Shown: positions 6,979 to 15,446, counted from the stretch's first letter. The stretch is DNA of 22,259 bases from Ruminococcaceae bacterium UBA7127 (GCA_002493005.1 DKXL01000006.1:1-22259); one strand, 5' to 3'. Program-made: numbers and translations. Notes: generated by a model from the letters alone, not told the origin.

Positions 6979-7986
6979 TCAAAACTCCGACAAAACCATA
7001 TGGGCCTGAGCGTTATCAAGAATAATCGGATTTTCAATGTTAACTCGCTTGATTTCACCGTAGAGCCTGCCGAAAATAACGCTGGTTTTGTCCATCTCGG
7101 CAACCATCGGCTCACCCTTGACGGTAAATGGCTTAAAGGTTATGTCCACCGCAGAAATGCCTGCCTTAAAATACCAAGGTCGGTACAGCTTTCCACCCGT
7201 GCTTTTGACGTTGATTTGTGACAGCTTTTCGAGTTTGTTGTCCAGAAAAAAGCAATTTTCGTTGCCGTAACGGTTATCGCCGACTCTGCTTGCAAGGCAA
7301 AGCGAAAATCGTTTGCCGTCAATAAAGCAATCTGCACTCAGGCGTTGATAATTATGTTTGCGAGGTTTGCAGTAGCGAGTCCAGTCAAAATAGGCAGTTG
7401 AATTTATTTCGTTTAAGGAATATTCAAAACCGCCCACACGAATTATTCCGTTTGCAACAAATTTCGGCACAAATCGTTTTAAGTAAAAATATCTTCTGTC
7501 ACGCTCAAACGGTGCAAGCACATTTTGGCTTTCACCGTTAACTTTTTTGAGTTTTATGTTAAAATATAGATTTTTAAGTCCGCCAAAGTCAATAAAATCA
7601 CACTTTATATATCTGCCGTCAGTTGTGTTTGTAAGCTGTAGCTGGATTCGCTTGTCAGTGTACAAAAGCTCTCCGCCGGTGCCTGATTCGGGCAGTTCAT
7701 TTTTGGTGAACATAAACTTCTTTATTACACAGTCGCTCAGAACACCGCCGCGCTTTAGGTCTGCAACTGCAATTTTTATTGCAAATTCCATTCCTGCATT
7801 TTCTACGGACAAATAAAGCGAAATCTCGTTGTTGTTTATAAAATAGCAATCACGCTCACAGTGCTTGCCGTGGTTTTTGCTTTGCTCTTTATTATATTCA
7901 AACACAGGCGATCTTGCCCAGCCTGCGCACATAACCTCGCCGTTATTGTCAAACACCTTGTGTTGTTCGGTGATTTCACGCTGCAT
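6979..7986 (-). CDS. DUF2804 family protein
   Basis: The 335-residue product matches the DUF2804 layout. The N-terminal signature MQREIT...G...GWARSPVFEYN (1-32) is characteristic, followed by a NNNE-type strand (50-60), and the C-terminal half holds the STAYFDW motif (196-202) and DGKRFSLCLAS...NENCFFLDNKLEKL (223-254). It is predicted to be soluble and rich in beta strands, with no signal peptide or membrane helix. The family is related in fold to lipocalin-like/carotenoid-hydratase-type barrels; no reaction is established. GGGAGTGA lies before the ATG, and a good promoter is at 8026-8054. The gene appears monocistronic, convergent with the small membrane protein gene. Confidence 0.82.
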   Translation of the reverse strand: MQREITEQHKVFDNNGEVMCAGWARSPVFEYNKEQSKNHGKHCERDCYFINNNEISLYLSVENAGMEFAIKIAVADLKRGGVLSDCVIKKFMFTKNELPESGTGGELLYTDKRIQLQLTNTTDGRYIKCDFIDFGGLKNLYFNIKLKKVNGESQNVLAPFERDRRYFYLKRFVPKFVANGIIRVGGFEYSLNEINSTAYFDWTRYCKPRKHNYQRLSADCFIDGKRFSLCLASRVGDNRYGNENCFFLDNKLEKLSQINVKSTGGKLYRPWYFKAGISAVDITFKPFTVKGEPMVAEMDKTSVIFGRLYGEIKRVNIENPIILDNAQAHMVLSEF

Positions 7987-8025
7987 AATTATTCACTCCC
8001 ATAGTTTTACATACATTTTATTTTA

Positions 8026-8054
8026 ACTATACACAAAATCATTATGCTTTTCAA
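8026..8054 (-). promoter_or_regulatory. Promoter of the DUF2804 gene
   Basis: On the minus strand, TTGAAA (8049-8054) and TATAGT (8026-8031) are spaced by 17 bases. They lie about 40 bases upstream of the start codon. Confidence 0.7.
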
Positions 8055-8132
8055 GAATTATAACAAAAATGTAAATCAGTAATAAAAAATGTATTAATGA
8101 ATATGTATTATACAAAGTTAAGGAGGAATTTT

Positions 8133-8483
8133 ATGAAAAAATTTGTCGTATTGTTATCGCTTTTTTTATGTTTGTTGTTTTGTTCCTGCACAACGGATAC
8201 ATCAGGATATAAAAGCGAGCTGACCTCCAAAAAATGGAGCGCAAAATTAGACGGCGGAGCAGAGGTTAAGCTGACATTTAGCGCCGATACGGCAACTATG
8301 CATATAAAAAGTGCCGATAAGTCAACCGAGATTGAGGGAAGGTATGTTGCGGACGATAAGTCGTTTATGATTTTTGTTCCGGAAATTTCACAAAATTATA
8401 CTTTCGAATATACACCTAAAGGCGAAAATTTAGATTTAAAATATAACGGCTCAACAATAACGCTCAAAGAAGCGAAGCCTTAA
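8133..8483 (+). CDS. Small lipoprotein of unknown function
   Basis: The 116-residue product begins with a lipoprotein signal peptide: MKKF, a hydrophobic core (VVLLSLFLCLLF) and FCSC, with C19 as the likely lipidated cysteine. The mature part of about 98 residues is hydrophilic and strand-rich, with Lys/Asp/Thr repeats such as SADTATMHIKSADKSTEIEGRY. It looks like a small beta barrel or sandwich of the kind seen in hypothetical lipocalin-like lipoproteins, but no family is recognised. The start at 8133 is chosen because AAGGAGG lies directly upstream; an in-frame ATG at 8097 has no ribosome site and would place charged residues before the signal. Its stop shares bases with the stop of the convergent SUKH gene. 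Confidence 0.78.
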   Translation: MKKFVVLLSLFLCLLFCSCTTDTSGYKSELTSKKWSAKLDGGAEVKLTFSADTATMHIKSADKSTEIEGRYVADDKSFMIFVPEISQNYTFEYTPKGENLDLKYNGSTITLKEAKP

Positions 8484-9025
8484 TATAAATCGTAGTCATC
8501 AGTGCCCCAAAGCCAGAAATATGAAAAATTAGAAATCAATGAAGCCTCAAGAAAAGCGGAAAATGACATATTAAGAGGTATCAAATCGCCAAAGCCTTCG
8601 AGCGAAACATACATATTGCGCTCTGAACCGTCACATTTCATATATATAGCGTCTTCACCGTATGTTGCAATTTGCAGATATCCGTCGTCAAGTAATTCAT
8701 TGTCAGAATACTCAAATGCTTCCTGCAAACTTAAAATACAGTCGTCGCCGTACTCAAAAAAGCTGATTCCGTTACTGAATTTAAGCAATTCAAGATATTC
8801 ATCGGATACCTTAAAGTCAGGGTGCTTTTTGAGAATTTTTTTAATTTCATTATCTGTAATTTCTTTATTAAAAGAAACGGTAAATTCTTTAAAAACACCT
8901 TTACCGCAATATACTTTTTGTTTGCTGTTTTGCAGTTTCTTTATAATATCAATGATTTGAGCCATGCTCAACATTTCATCATTGCATATTTCATTTTCTT
9001 CATCAAAGCTATTCTCTGTTGTCAT
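8480..9025 (-). CDS. SUKH (SMI1/KNR4) family protein
   Basis: The 181-residue acidic, soluble product has a SUKH-type core: ITDNEIKKILKKHPDFKVSDEYLELLKFSNGISFF (56-90), then a strand with LSLQEAFEYS (98-107), GYLQIATYGEDAIYMKCDG (115-133) and a final FGDLIPLNMSFSAFLEAS (145-162). In bacteria this superfamily is dominated by immunity proteins for polymorphic toxins. A lone copy may be an orphan immunity gene or serve another protein-binding role. No toxin gene is adjacent. The ribosome site is weak (GGTGAT). A promoter is present at 9074-9102. The first ~45 residues are an acidic extension without recognised motif. Convergent with the lipoprotein gene, overlapping by four bases. Confidence 0.75.
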   Translation of the reverse strand: MTTENSFDEENEICNDEMLSMAQIIDIIKKLQNSKQKVYCGKGVFKEFTVSFNKEITDNEIKKILKKHPDFKVSDEYLELLKFSNGISFFEYGDDCILSLQEAFEYSDNELLDDGYLQIATYGEDAIYMKCDGSERNMYVSLEGFGDLIPLNMSFSAFLEASLISNFSYFWLWGTDDYDLY

Positions 9026-9073
9026 ATTATCACCATATATTAAAATTTTTGCTTATTATTTTATAACAGCGAT

Positions 9074-9102
9074 ATATTAACATAATGAAATTTTTCTGTC
9101 AA
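9074..9102 (-). promoter_or_regulatory. Promoter of the SUKH gene
   Basis: On the minus strand, TTGACA (9097-9102), a 17-base spacer and TAATAT (9074-9079) are present, with TG one base before the -10. It lies about 50 bases upstream of the start codon. Confidence 0.65.
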
Positions 9103-9189
9103 ACGCATTATAGGTTTTAAAATGAATATTAATATAAACTGAGCGGAGTGATAAACGCATACAACGGCAAATTTATAATATCTTTTTTG

Positions 9190-9218
9190 TTGATAATTCA
9201 GTGCTGTTGTGGTATAAT
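9190..9218 (+). promoter_or_regulatory. Promoter of the ruvCAB-glmM-ecf-truA-pgsA operon
   Basis: TTGATA (9190-9195), a 17-base spacer and TATAAT (9213-9218), with TGG before the -10 (extended -10), are present. It leaves a leader of about 45 bases before ruvC. No SOS (LexA/DinR-type) box was seen around it. Confidence 0.85.
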
Positions 9219-9269
9219 GTATTAAATTATGTTATTATGCCCTTTTTATAGGGTATCGGAGGTATAACT

Positions 9270-9776
9270 TTGGTAGTGTTTGGAATTGATCCGGGCTATG
9301 CAATAGTCGGCTGGGGTGCAATCAGTTTTCAGTCAAATACTTACAAAACGCTTGGCTTTGGTGCGATAGAAACTACCGCCGGCACTGATTTTAATCAACG
9401 GCTTGAGTACATTTATGACGAGGTTTTTTCTATTCTAAATCGATGCCGTCCTGATGCTCTTGCGATTGAAAAGCTTTACTTTCAAACCAATCAAAAAACG
9501 GCAATTAATGTTGCACAGGCAAGGGGGGTTACCTTGCTTGCCGCACAAAAGCTGAAAATACCAATCTTTGAGTACACACCTTTACAGGTTAAAACTTCCG
9601 TGACAGGATACGGCAAAGCAAAAAAGCCGCAGGTTATGGAAATGACTCGCAGACTTCTAAAGCTTGTCGAAGTTCCAAAACCTGATGATACAGCAGACGC
9701 CCTTGCAATAGCAATATGCCACACTCAGGCGGCAGGCTCTGACCTAAGAATGAAACTGTACAAAAGGGGAATTTAA
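9270..9776 (+). CDS. ruvC: Holliday junction resolvase RuvC
   Basis: RuvC is the dimeric, Mg-dependent endonuclease that cuts Holliday junctions after RuvAB branch migration. The 168-residue product has the normal length. The four catalytic acids are visible: D7 in GIDPG, E67 in AIEKLYF, and D140 and D143 in PDDTADALAIA. The start is a TTG, seven bases after CGGAGG; the next in-frame alternative, GTG at 9276, would be too far from the ribosome site and would remove residues needed for the first strand. First gene of the operon, one base before ruvA. Confidence 0.96.
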   Translation: MVVFGIDPGYAIVGWGAISFQSNTYKTLGFGAIETTAGTDFNQRLEYIYDEVFSILNRCRPDALAIEKLYFQTNQKTAINVAQARGVTLLAAQKLKIPIFEYTPLQVKTSVTGYGKAKKPQVMEMTRRLLKLVEVPKPDDTADALAIAICHTQAAGSDLRMKLYKRGI

Positions 9777-9777
9777 A

Positions 9778-10380
9778 ATGTTATATTCCGTAAGAGGAAA
9801 GCTAATCCACACCGAATCGTCACTTGCCGTTGTTGAGTGCGGCGGAGTCGGATATAGCTGTCAGACAACAATGAATACCCTGCGGACTTTAAAGCTCGGC
9901 AGTGAGGTAATGCTCTACACCTATCTCAATGTTCGTGAAGACGCTGTCGATTTGTTCGGCTTTTCAACAAAGGCTGAGCTTGACACCTTTAAAACCTTAA
10001 TAAGCGTAAGCGGCGTAGGGCCTAAGGCAGGAATTGCGGTTTTATCGGAACTAAGCCCCGAACAGGTTGCAATGGCTATAGCAACCGACGATATAAAAAC
10101 TATTACCAGGGCACAGGGTATCGGCAAGAAGATAGCACAGCGAATAATTTTGGAGCTAAAGGACAAGCTTGCAAAATCCGTTGCCTCTGATGATTCGCTT
10201 AAATCAGTTGCACAGGGTGCGGCAAATGCAGTCACAGGCAATATTCCAAAGGCTATCGAGGCATTGGGAGTGCTTGGCTATTCACCGTCGGATGTTTCAC
10301 CGATACTTGCGTTACTCGACAGTTCATTGCCTGTTGAACAGCTTATTGCACAGACATTAAAACAGATGGGAAGACAATAA
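9778..10380 (+). CDS. ruvA: Holliday junction branch migration protein RuvA
   Basis: RuvA forms tetramers that hold the Holliday junction open and load RuvB. The 200-residue product shows the expected three parts: an OB-fold domain I (1-63, MLYSVRGKLIH start and ending near DLFGFST), a middle domain with two helix-hairpin-helix motifs (GVGPKAGIAVLS at 79-90 and GIGKKIAQRIILEL at 114-127), and a C-terminal RuvB-binding domain III (about 153-200, KAIEALGVLGYS). It begins one base after the ruvC stop, with its AAGGGGA ribosome site in the end of ruvC. Confidence 0.96.
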   Translation: MLYSVRGKLIHTESSLAVVECGGVGYSCQTTMNTLRTLKLGSEVMLYTYLNVREDAVDLFGFSTKAELDTFKTLISVSGVGPKAGIAVLSELSPEQVAMAIATDDIKTITRAQGIGKKIAQRIILELKDKLAKSVASDDSLKSVAQGAANAVTGNIPKAIEALGVLGYSPSDVSPILALLDSSLPVEQLIAQTLKQMGRQ

Positions 10381-10383
10381 TAT

Positions 10384-11469
10384 ATGAGTAAAATGGAATT
10401 CTCGGACGAATTTGATTTTGAAAACAGAATAATGGACACCGCAGAAATTCCTGAGGATACGGCTGACAGTGATAATCCTTTGCGCCCAAAAACGCTTGAT
10501 GAGTACATCGGTCAGGACAAGGCAAAGGAAAACCTTAAGATATTTATTGAGGCGGCAAAGCAAAGAGGCGAGTCGCTTGACCACGTTTTGCTCTACGGCC
10601 CTCCCGGACTGGGCAAAACGACGCTTTCGGGCATAATCGCTCATGAGCTGGGCGTAAATATTCGCATAACCTCGGGACCTGCTATCGAAAAGCCCGGAGA
10701 TTTAGCGGCACTGCTCACAAACCTGAGTGAGGGTGATGTGCTGTTTATCGATGAAATCCACCGCCTCAGCAGAGCCGTTGAGGAGATTTTGTACCCTTCA
10801 ATGGAGGATTTTGCAATCGATATTATCACAGGCAAAGGACAGATGGCGGCATCATATCATTTGCCGTTGCCGAAGTTTACGCTTGTGGGCGCAACCACAA
10901 GGGCAGGACAGCTTACTGCACCTTTGCGTGACCGTTTTGGCGTGGTTTTAAGACTTGAACTTTATACTCCTGAGGAGCTGGCAAAAATTGTTGAAAGAAG
11001 CGCGGGAATACTCGGCATAAAAATTGAACACGACGGAGCGCTTGAGATTGCCTCACGCTCAAGAGGAACACCTCGAATTGCCAACCGCCTTTTAAAACGT
11101 GTGCGTGATTTTGCACAGGTGATTTCAAACGGTGTGATTACGGTTGACAGTGCCCGAACGGCGCTTGACAGACTTGAAATTGACGAGCTTGGGCTTGACC
11201 AAAACGACAGGCGAATGCTTGAAGCCATAATCCGCTTTTATAACGGCGGACCTGTTGGGCTTGAAACGCTTGCGGCGGCTATCGGTGAAGAGGCAATCAC
11301 TATTGAAGACGTATACGAACCGTATCTTTTGCAAATCGGATTTTTGAGCCGCACTCCGAGGGGAAGATGCATAACGGCGGAGGCTTGCAGACATTTGGGA
11401 TATGATTTTCCCAAAGGGGCAATCAACGCAATGCCTACACAGCCGAATTTGTTTGGTGAAAACAGTTAA
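10384..11469 (+). CDS. ruvB: Holliday junction branch migration helicase RuvB
   Basis: RuvB is the hexameric AAA+ motor that pumps DNA through the RuvA-junction complex. The 361-residue product has Walker A GPPGLGKT (72-79), Walker B LFIDEIH (120-126), sensor 1 GATTR (169-173), the arginine-finger region LRDRFG (181-186) and a C-terminal winged-helix domain (about 275-350, GPVGLETLAAAIGEE and LLQIGFLSRTPRGR). It starts 3 bases after ruvA, preceded by GGGAAGA; a second in-frame ATG at 10393 is possible. The N-terminus is about 20 residues longer than the shortest family members. Confidence 0.97.
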   Translation: MSKMEFSDEFDFENRIMDTAEIPEDTADSDNPLRPKTLDEYIGQDKAKENLKIFIEAAKQRGESLDHVLLYGPPGLGKTTLSGIIAHELGVNIRITSGPAIEKPGDLAALLTNLSEGDVLFIDEIHRLSRAVEEILYPSMEDFAIDIITGKGQMAASYHLPLPKFTLVGATTRAGQLTAPLRDRFGVVLRLELYTPEELAKIVERSAGILGIKIEHDGALEIASRSRGTPRIANRLLKRVRDFAQVISNGVITVDSARTALDRLEIDELGLDQNDRRMLEAIIRFYNGGPVGLETLAAAIGEEAITIEDVYEPYLLQIGFLSRTPRGRCITAEACRHLGYDFPKGAINAMPTQPNLFGENS

Positions 11470-11518
11470 AAAATTATTTTACATATAACTAAAATATATT
11501 TTTAAGGAGAATTATGTG

Positions 11519-12868
11519 ATGGGGAGATTATTTGGTACAGACGGCGCAAGAGGAGTTGCAAATGAATTTTTGACAGCGGAGCTTGCAATGAACATCGGCA
11601 GAGCGGCGGCAATGGTGCTTATAAGCGACGAGGTTGAACACCCGACAATACTTATCGGCAAGGACACCAGACTCTCGGGTGATATGCTTGAGGGAGCGCT
11701 TATAGCAGGACTTTGCTCGGTTGGTGCAAACGTGCACATTCTCGGAGTTGTGCCGACTCCTGCTGTGGCTTATCTTGTCGGCAAGTACAAGGCTGATGCC
11801 GGAATTATGATTTCCGCTTCGCACAATCCTTTTGAATTTAACGGAATAAAAATATTCAGCTCTACAGGCTGTAAACTTCCTGATGAGCTTGAAAATAAAA
11901 TCGAAGAGATTGTTCTTGACAACGTTGTGCCGTATGCAATCGCAGATGACAAAAACATAGGCAAGGTTACATATGATGTTCAGGCTCTTGATGAATATAT
12001 CAATCACGTTGCCGAGTCGATTGACGGTGATTTTGAGGGAATGGAGATTGCCCTTGACTGCTCAAACGGCGCTTCATACAGAACTGCCGAAAAGCTGTTT
12101 ACAAAGCTGGGCGCAAAGGTTCATATGTTGTTTGATGATCCTGACGGCATAAACATAAACGATAACTGCGGTTCAACTCATATGGAAAATCTTCAGGCAT
12201 ATGTTCGTGAGCACAATCTGTGCTGCGGTCTTGCGTTTGACGGCGACGCCGACAGATGTCTTGCAGTTGACGAAAACGGCGACCTTGTTGACGGCGATTA
12301 TATGATTGCAATTTGCGCAAATGATATGAAACAGCGCGGCGTACTCAAAAAGAATGCTGTTGTGGGTACAATAATGACAAATATGGGCTTTAACAAATTC
12401 TGTGAGGACAACGGAATGCAGTTTGTGGCTACTAATGTCGGTGACAGATATGTGCTTGAAGCTATGTTGCGTGAGGGATATAATATCGGAGGAGAGCAGA
12501 GCGGTCACATCATTTTGTCCGACTATGCTACAACAGGTGACGGTCAGCTGTCGGGCGCTATGATTTTGAGCATAATTAAGCGTACAGGCAAGAAGTTAAG
12601 CGAGCTTGCAACTGTTATGAAGCGTTTGCCGCAGGTGCTCATCAACGTTAAAGTAACTCCTGAAGGCAAGCAGAATTTTGCAACCGATGAGATGGTTCAG
12701 AAGGAAATTGAACGTGTCGGCAAGGTTCTTGGCGACAGAGGCAGAATTTTAATTCGTGTATCAGGTACGGAACCGCTCATAAGGGTAATGCTTGAGGGCG
12801 AAAGCCATGAAGAAATTCAAAGCCTGGCAGAACAAGCTGCACAGGTAGTAAGGGAAAGATTAGCATAA
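11519..12868 (+). CDS. glmM: Phosphoglucosamine mutase GlmM
   Basis: GlmM converts glucosamine-6-phosphate to glucosamine-1-phosphate, the step before GlmU on the way to UDP-GlcNAc for peptidoglycan. The 449-residue product opens with MGRLFGTDGARG. The phospho-serine loop is ISASHNP (S101), the metal loop DGDADR (D241, D243, D245), the sugar loop GEQSGH (325-330) and the phosphate-binding loop RVSGTEP (413-419). ATG 11519 was preferred; an in-frame GTG at 11516 is equally near AAGGAGA. A 49-base gap after ruvB has no terminator and no convincing promoter, so it is likely part of the same operon. Confidence 0.95.
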   Translation: MGRLFGTDGARGVANEFLTAELAMNIGRAAAMVLISDEVEHPTILIGKDTRLSGDMLEGALIAGLCSVGANVHILGVVPTPAVAYLVGKYKADAGIMISASHNPFEFNGIKIFSSTGCKLPDELENKIEEIVLDNVVPYAIADDKNIGKVTYDVQALDEYINHVAESIDGDFEGMEIALDCSNGASYRTAEKLFTKLGAKVHMLFDDPDGININDNCGSTHMENLQAYVREHNLCCGLAFDGDADRCLAVDENGDLVDGDYMIAICANDMKQRGVLKKNAVVGTIMTNMGFNKFCEDNGMQFVATNVGDRYVLEAMLREGYNIGGEQSGHIILSDYATTGDGQLSGAMILSIIKRTGKKLSELATVMKRLPQVLINVKVTPEGKQNFATDEMVQKEIERVGKVLGDRGRILIRVSGTEPLIRVMLEGESHEEIQSLAEQAAQVVRERLA

Positions 12869-13731
12869 TGCGATTATCCGAAAATTGGAAAGATTACGAG
12901 CTTATTGATACATCAGACGGTGAACGACTTGAGCGTTGGGGCGATATTATTTTAATTCGCCCCGACCCTCAGATAATTTGGTCAACCGGTAAAAAAAATC
13001 CTCTTTGGCATTCGGCTCACGCACGATACCACCGCAGTAATAAGGGCGGAGGATATTGGGAGCAGTACAAAAGTGTGCCCGACCGCTGGACTATAGGCTA
13101 CGGCGAGCTTGTGTTTAATATAAAGCCAATGGGATTTAAGCACACTGGAGTGTTCCCGGAGCAGGCGGTAAACTGGGATTTTGCCGCACAAAAGATAAAA
13201 AGCGAAAACAGACCGTTAAAAATACTCAACTTGTTTGGTTACACAGGCTGTGCAACGCTTGCGTGTATGAATGCAGGCGCAACGGTGTGTCACGTTGATG
13301 CGTCAAAAGGTATGGTGCAGTGGGCAAAGGAGAACTCAGTATCAAGCTCTATTGCAGACAAGCCCGTAAGATGGCTTGTCGATGACTGTGTAAAATTCGT
13401 ACAGCGTGAAATCAGACGAGGCAACAAGTACGACGGAATTATTATGGACCCGCCGTCCTACGGCAGAGGTCCCGGAGGAGAAGTATGGAAGCTTGAAGAA
13501 CAGCTTTATCCGCTCGTAACGCTTTGTAAGCAGGTGTTGTCAGATAACCCTGTATTTTTTATTCTAAATTCATACACAACAGGCTTGTCGCCTGCTGTTA
13601 TGGAATATTTGCTTGGTATACTGCTCAAAAACGAATTTGGCGGCAGGGTGTCAAGCAATGAAATCGGACTTAAGGTGAGTGACACGGGTTTAATTCTGCC
13701 GTGCGGCTCAACTGCAATATGGGAGAAGTAG
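12868..13731 (+). CDS. Class I SAM-dependent methyltransferase, RlmI-like (COG1092 type)
   Basis: The 287-residue product has a Rossmann methyltransferase domain: motif I ILNLFGYTGCATL (119-131), an acidic residue at the end of the second strand (D144 in VDAS) and motif IV MDPPSYGRGP (193-202). This arrangement resembles the RlmI/RlmK group of rRNA methyltransferases, though no PUA domain is evident at the N-terminus and the catalytic cysteine of m5C enzymes cannot be identified. The N-terminal 80 residues (ERWGDIILIRPDPQIIW...) are typical of this subgroup. Its start overlaps the glmM stop (TAATG), so it is translationally coupled to glmM. The target, probably an RNA base, is inferred. Confidence 0.82.
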   Translation: MRLSENWKDYELIDTSDGERLERWGDIILIRPDPQIIWSTGKKNPLWHSAHARYHRSNKGGGYWEQYKSVPDRWTIGYGELVFNIKPMGFKHTGVFPEQAVNWDFAAQKIKSENRPLKILNLFGYTGCATLACMNAGATVCHVDASKGMVQWAKENSVSSSIADKPVRWLVDDCVKFVQREIRRGNKYDGIIMDPPSYGRGPGGEVWKLEEQLYPLVTLCKQVLSDNPVFFILNSYTTGLSPAVMEYLLGILLKNEFGGRVSSNEIGLKVSDTGLILPCGSTAIWEK

Positions 13732-13734
13732 TTA

Positions 13735-14580
13735 ATGGAATTCATCTGCGTAGACAACATTTCTTTTTCATACGACGACCGTGACTTAGAAAAGCCGACA
13801 AAAAATGCTGTCAGTGATTTTTCGCTTTCAATAAAAAAAGGCGAATTTGTGTCATTGCTGGGTCACAACGGTTGCGGAAAATCAACTGTTGCAAAGCATC
13901 TCAATGCGATGCTTTTGCCTGACAGCGGCAAGGTATATGTAGACGGCGACGATACATCTGATGAAGATAAAACTTACGATATACGCAAAAAGGTAGGCCT
14001 GGTTCTTCAAAATCCCGACAATCAGCTTGTTGCAAGCATTGTTGAGGAGGATGTGGCATTTGGCCCTGAAAATTTGGGAATTGAACCCGATGAAATACGC
14101 AAGCGTGTTGACGAGGCTTTAAAAACAGTAGATATGTATGAATATCGTGACCATGCGCCGTACAAACTTTCGGGCGGTCAAAAGCAACGTGTTGCCATTG
14201 CAGGAATCCTTGCAATGCAGCCTGAGTGTATTGTGCTTGACGAACCTACTGCAATGCTTGATCCAAACGGAAGAAGCGAGGTTATGTCTACACTGATAAA
14301 GCTCAACAAAGAAAAGAATATGACAGTTGTGCTCATCACTCATTATATGGAAGAAGCCGTGCTGTCTGACAGGGTAGTGGTTATGGACGATGGCAGAGTG
14401 CTAACACAGGGCACTCCCGAAGAGGTGTTTTCTCAGGTTGAACTTCTCAAAAAACACAGACTTGATGTTCCGCAGGCAACCGAGCTTGCATACAAGCTGA
14501 GGGGATGCGGAATTAAATTTGAAAAAATGCCGCTTACAGCCGATGAATGTGTAGCAATGCTTGAGGAGGTGCTGAGATGA
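13735..14580 (+). CDS. ecfA1: Energy-coupling factor transporter ATPase EcfA1
   Basis: This is one of two ATPases that drive exchangeable S components for vitamins, cobalt/nickel or queuosine-type precursors. The 281-residue product has Walker A GHNGCGKST (43-51), Q-loop Q92 in LQNPDNQ, signature LSGGQ (145-149), Walker B CIVLDE with catalytic E170, and H-loop H203. The C-terminal ~60 residues fit the EcfT-binding extension. It starts 3 bases after the methyltransferase gene, with GGGAGAAG as ribosome site, and its stop overlaps ecfA2 (ATGA). Confidence 0.95.
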   Translation: MEFICVDNISFSYDDRDLEKPTKNAVSDFSLSIKKGEFVSLLGHNGCGKSTVAKHLNAMLLPDSGKVYVDGDDTSDEDKTYDIRKKVGLVLQNPDNQLVASIVEEDVAFGPENLGIEPDEIRKRVDEALKTVDMYEYRDHAPYKLSGGQKQRVAIAGILAMQPECIVLDEPTAMLDPNGRSEVMSTLIKLNKEKNMTVVLITHYMEEAVLSDRVVVMDDGRVLTQGTPEEVFSQVELLKKHRLDVPQATELAYKLRGCGIKFEKMPLTADECVAMLEEVLR

Positions 14581-15446
14581 GCAACATCCTTGAGCTTGAA
14601 AATATCAACTACGTTTACGGCGTAGGCACTCCGTTTGAAAAACGTGCCGTAGACAATGTGAGTGTCAGCATAAAAAAAGGTGAATTTGTAGGTATTATGG
14701 GACATACAGGCTCGGGCAAGTCTACCCTTGTGCAAATGCTCAACGGACTTATTAAACCAACAAGCGGCAGGGTGCTGTTTGACGGTGCAGATATTTGGGA
14801 AAACCCCAAAGAAATCCGTAAGATTCGTTTTAAAGTCGGTATGGTGTTTCAATATCCGGAATATCAGCTGTTTGAAGAAACCGTATACAAAGATATCGCG
14901 TTTGGTGCGATAAATATGGGCAAAAGTTCAGATGAGCTTGACCGTGCAGTACGCAAGGCTGCTGAGTTTTCAGGGCTAAAGCCCGAACTGCTCACTAAAT
15001 CTCCGTTCGATTTGTCAGGCGGTGAAAAGCGCCGTGCGGCAATAGCCGGTGTAATTGCAATGGACCCCGACGTGCTGGTGTTAGACGAGCCTACGGCAGG
15101 TCTTGACCCAATGGGCAGAGATGTGCTTTTAAGCCAGATTGTGCAGTATCATAACAAGAGAAAGAATACCGTTCTGCTTGTATCTCACAGTATGGAGGAT
15201 ATAGCCAGAGTTGCCGACAGGATTATTGTTATGAACAAGTCAAGGCTTGTTATGTATGATGAAACAAAAAAGATTTTTTCGAGAGGCAGTGAGCTTGAAA
15301 AAATCGGTCTGCGTGTGCCCCAGATTACTAAGATTATGCTGACGCTCAAAGAAAGGGGCTATGATATAAGCGACGGTATTTTGACTGTTGATGATGCGCT
15401 TGCAGAGATTTCCTCTCTGCTCAAAAAGGAGGGGAAGATATGGTGA
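14577..15446 (+). CDS. ecfA2: Energy-coupling factor transporter ATPase EcfA2
   Basis: Second ATPase of the ECF module, expected to pair with EcfA1 as a heterodimer. The 289-residue product has Walker A GHTGSGKST (42-50), Q-loop Q92 in FQYPEYQLFE (the FQYPE form typical of EcfA2), signature LSGGE (146-150), Walker B VLVLDE with E171, and H204. It overlaps ecfA1 by four bases (ATGA) and ecfT by seven bases. The signature LSGGE/KRR differs from the LSGGQ of EcfA1, as is usual for the pair. Confidence 0.95.
   Translation: MSNILELENINYVYGVGTPFEKRAVDNVSVSIKKGEFVGIMGHTGSGKSTLVQMLNGLIKPTSGRVLFDGADIWENPKEIRKIRFKVGMVFQYPEYQLFEETVYKDIAFGAINMGKSSDELDRAVRKAAEFSGLKPELLTKSPFDLSGGEKRRAAIAGVIAMDPDVLVLDEPTAGLDPMGRDVLLSQIVQYHNKRKNTVLLVSHSMEDIARVADRIIVMNKSRLVMYDETKKIFSRGSELEKIGLRVPQITKIMLTLKERGYDISDGILTVDDALAEISSLLKKEGKIW

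Noticed and set aside
8097..8132. Upstream ATG for the lipoprotein gene
   Set aside because: There is no ribosome site before it, and it would place charged residues ahead of the lipoprotein signal peptide; the ATG at 8133 follows AAGGAGG.
8502..8960. 152-codon plus-strand frame antisense to the SUKH gene
   Set aside because: The minus-strand frame has a good promoter and SUKH-like core; this one has no ribosome site.
9190..9269. SOS (LexA-type) operator before ruvC
   Set aside because: No GAAC-N4-GTTC or similar dyad is visible; the promoter looks constitutive.
11528..12007. 159-codon minus-strand frame inside glmM
   Set aside because: It is rich in Cys, His and Arg, without any motif, and overlaps a clear GlmM gene.
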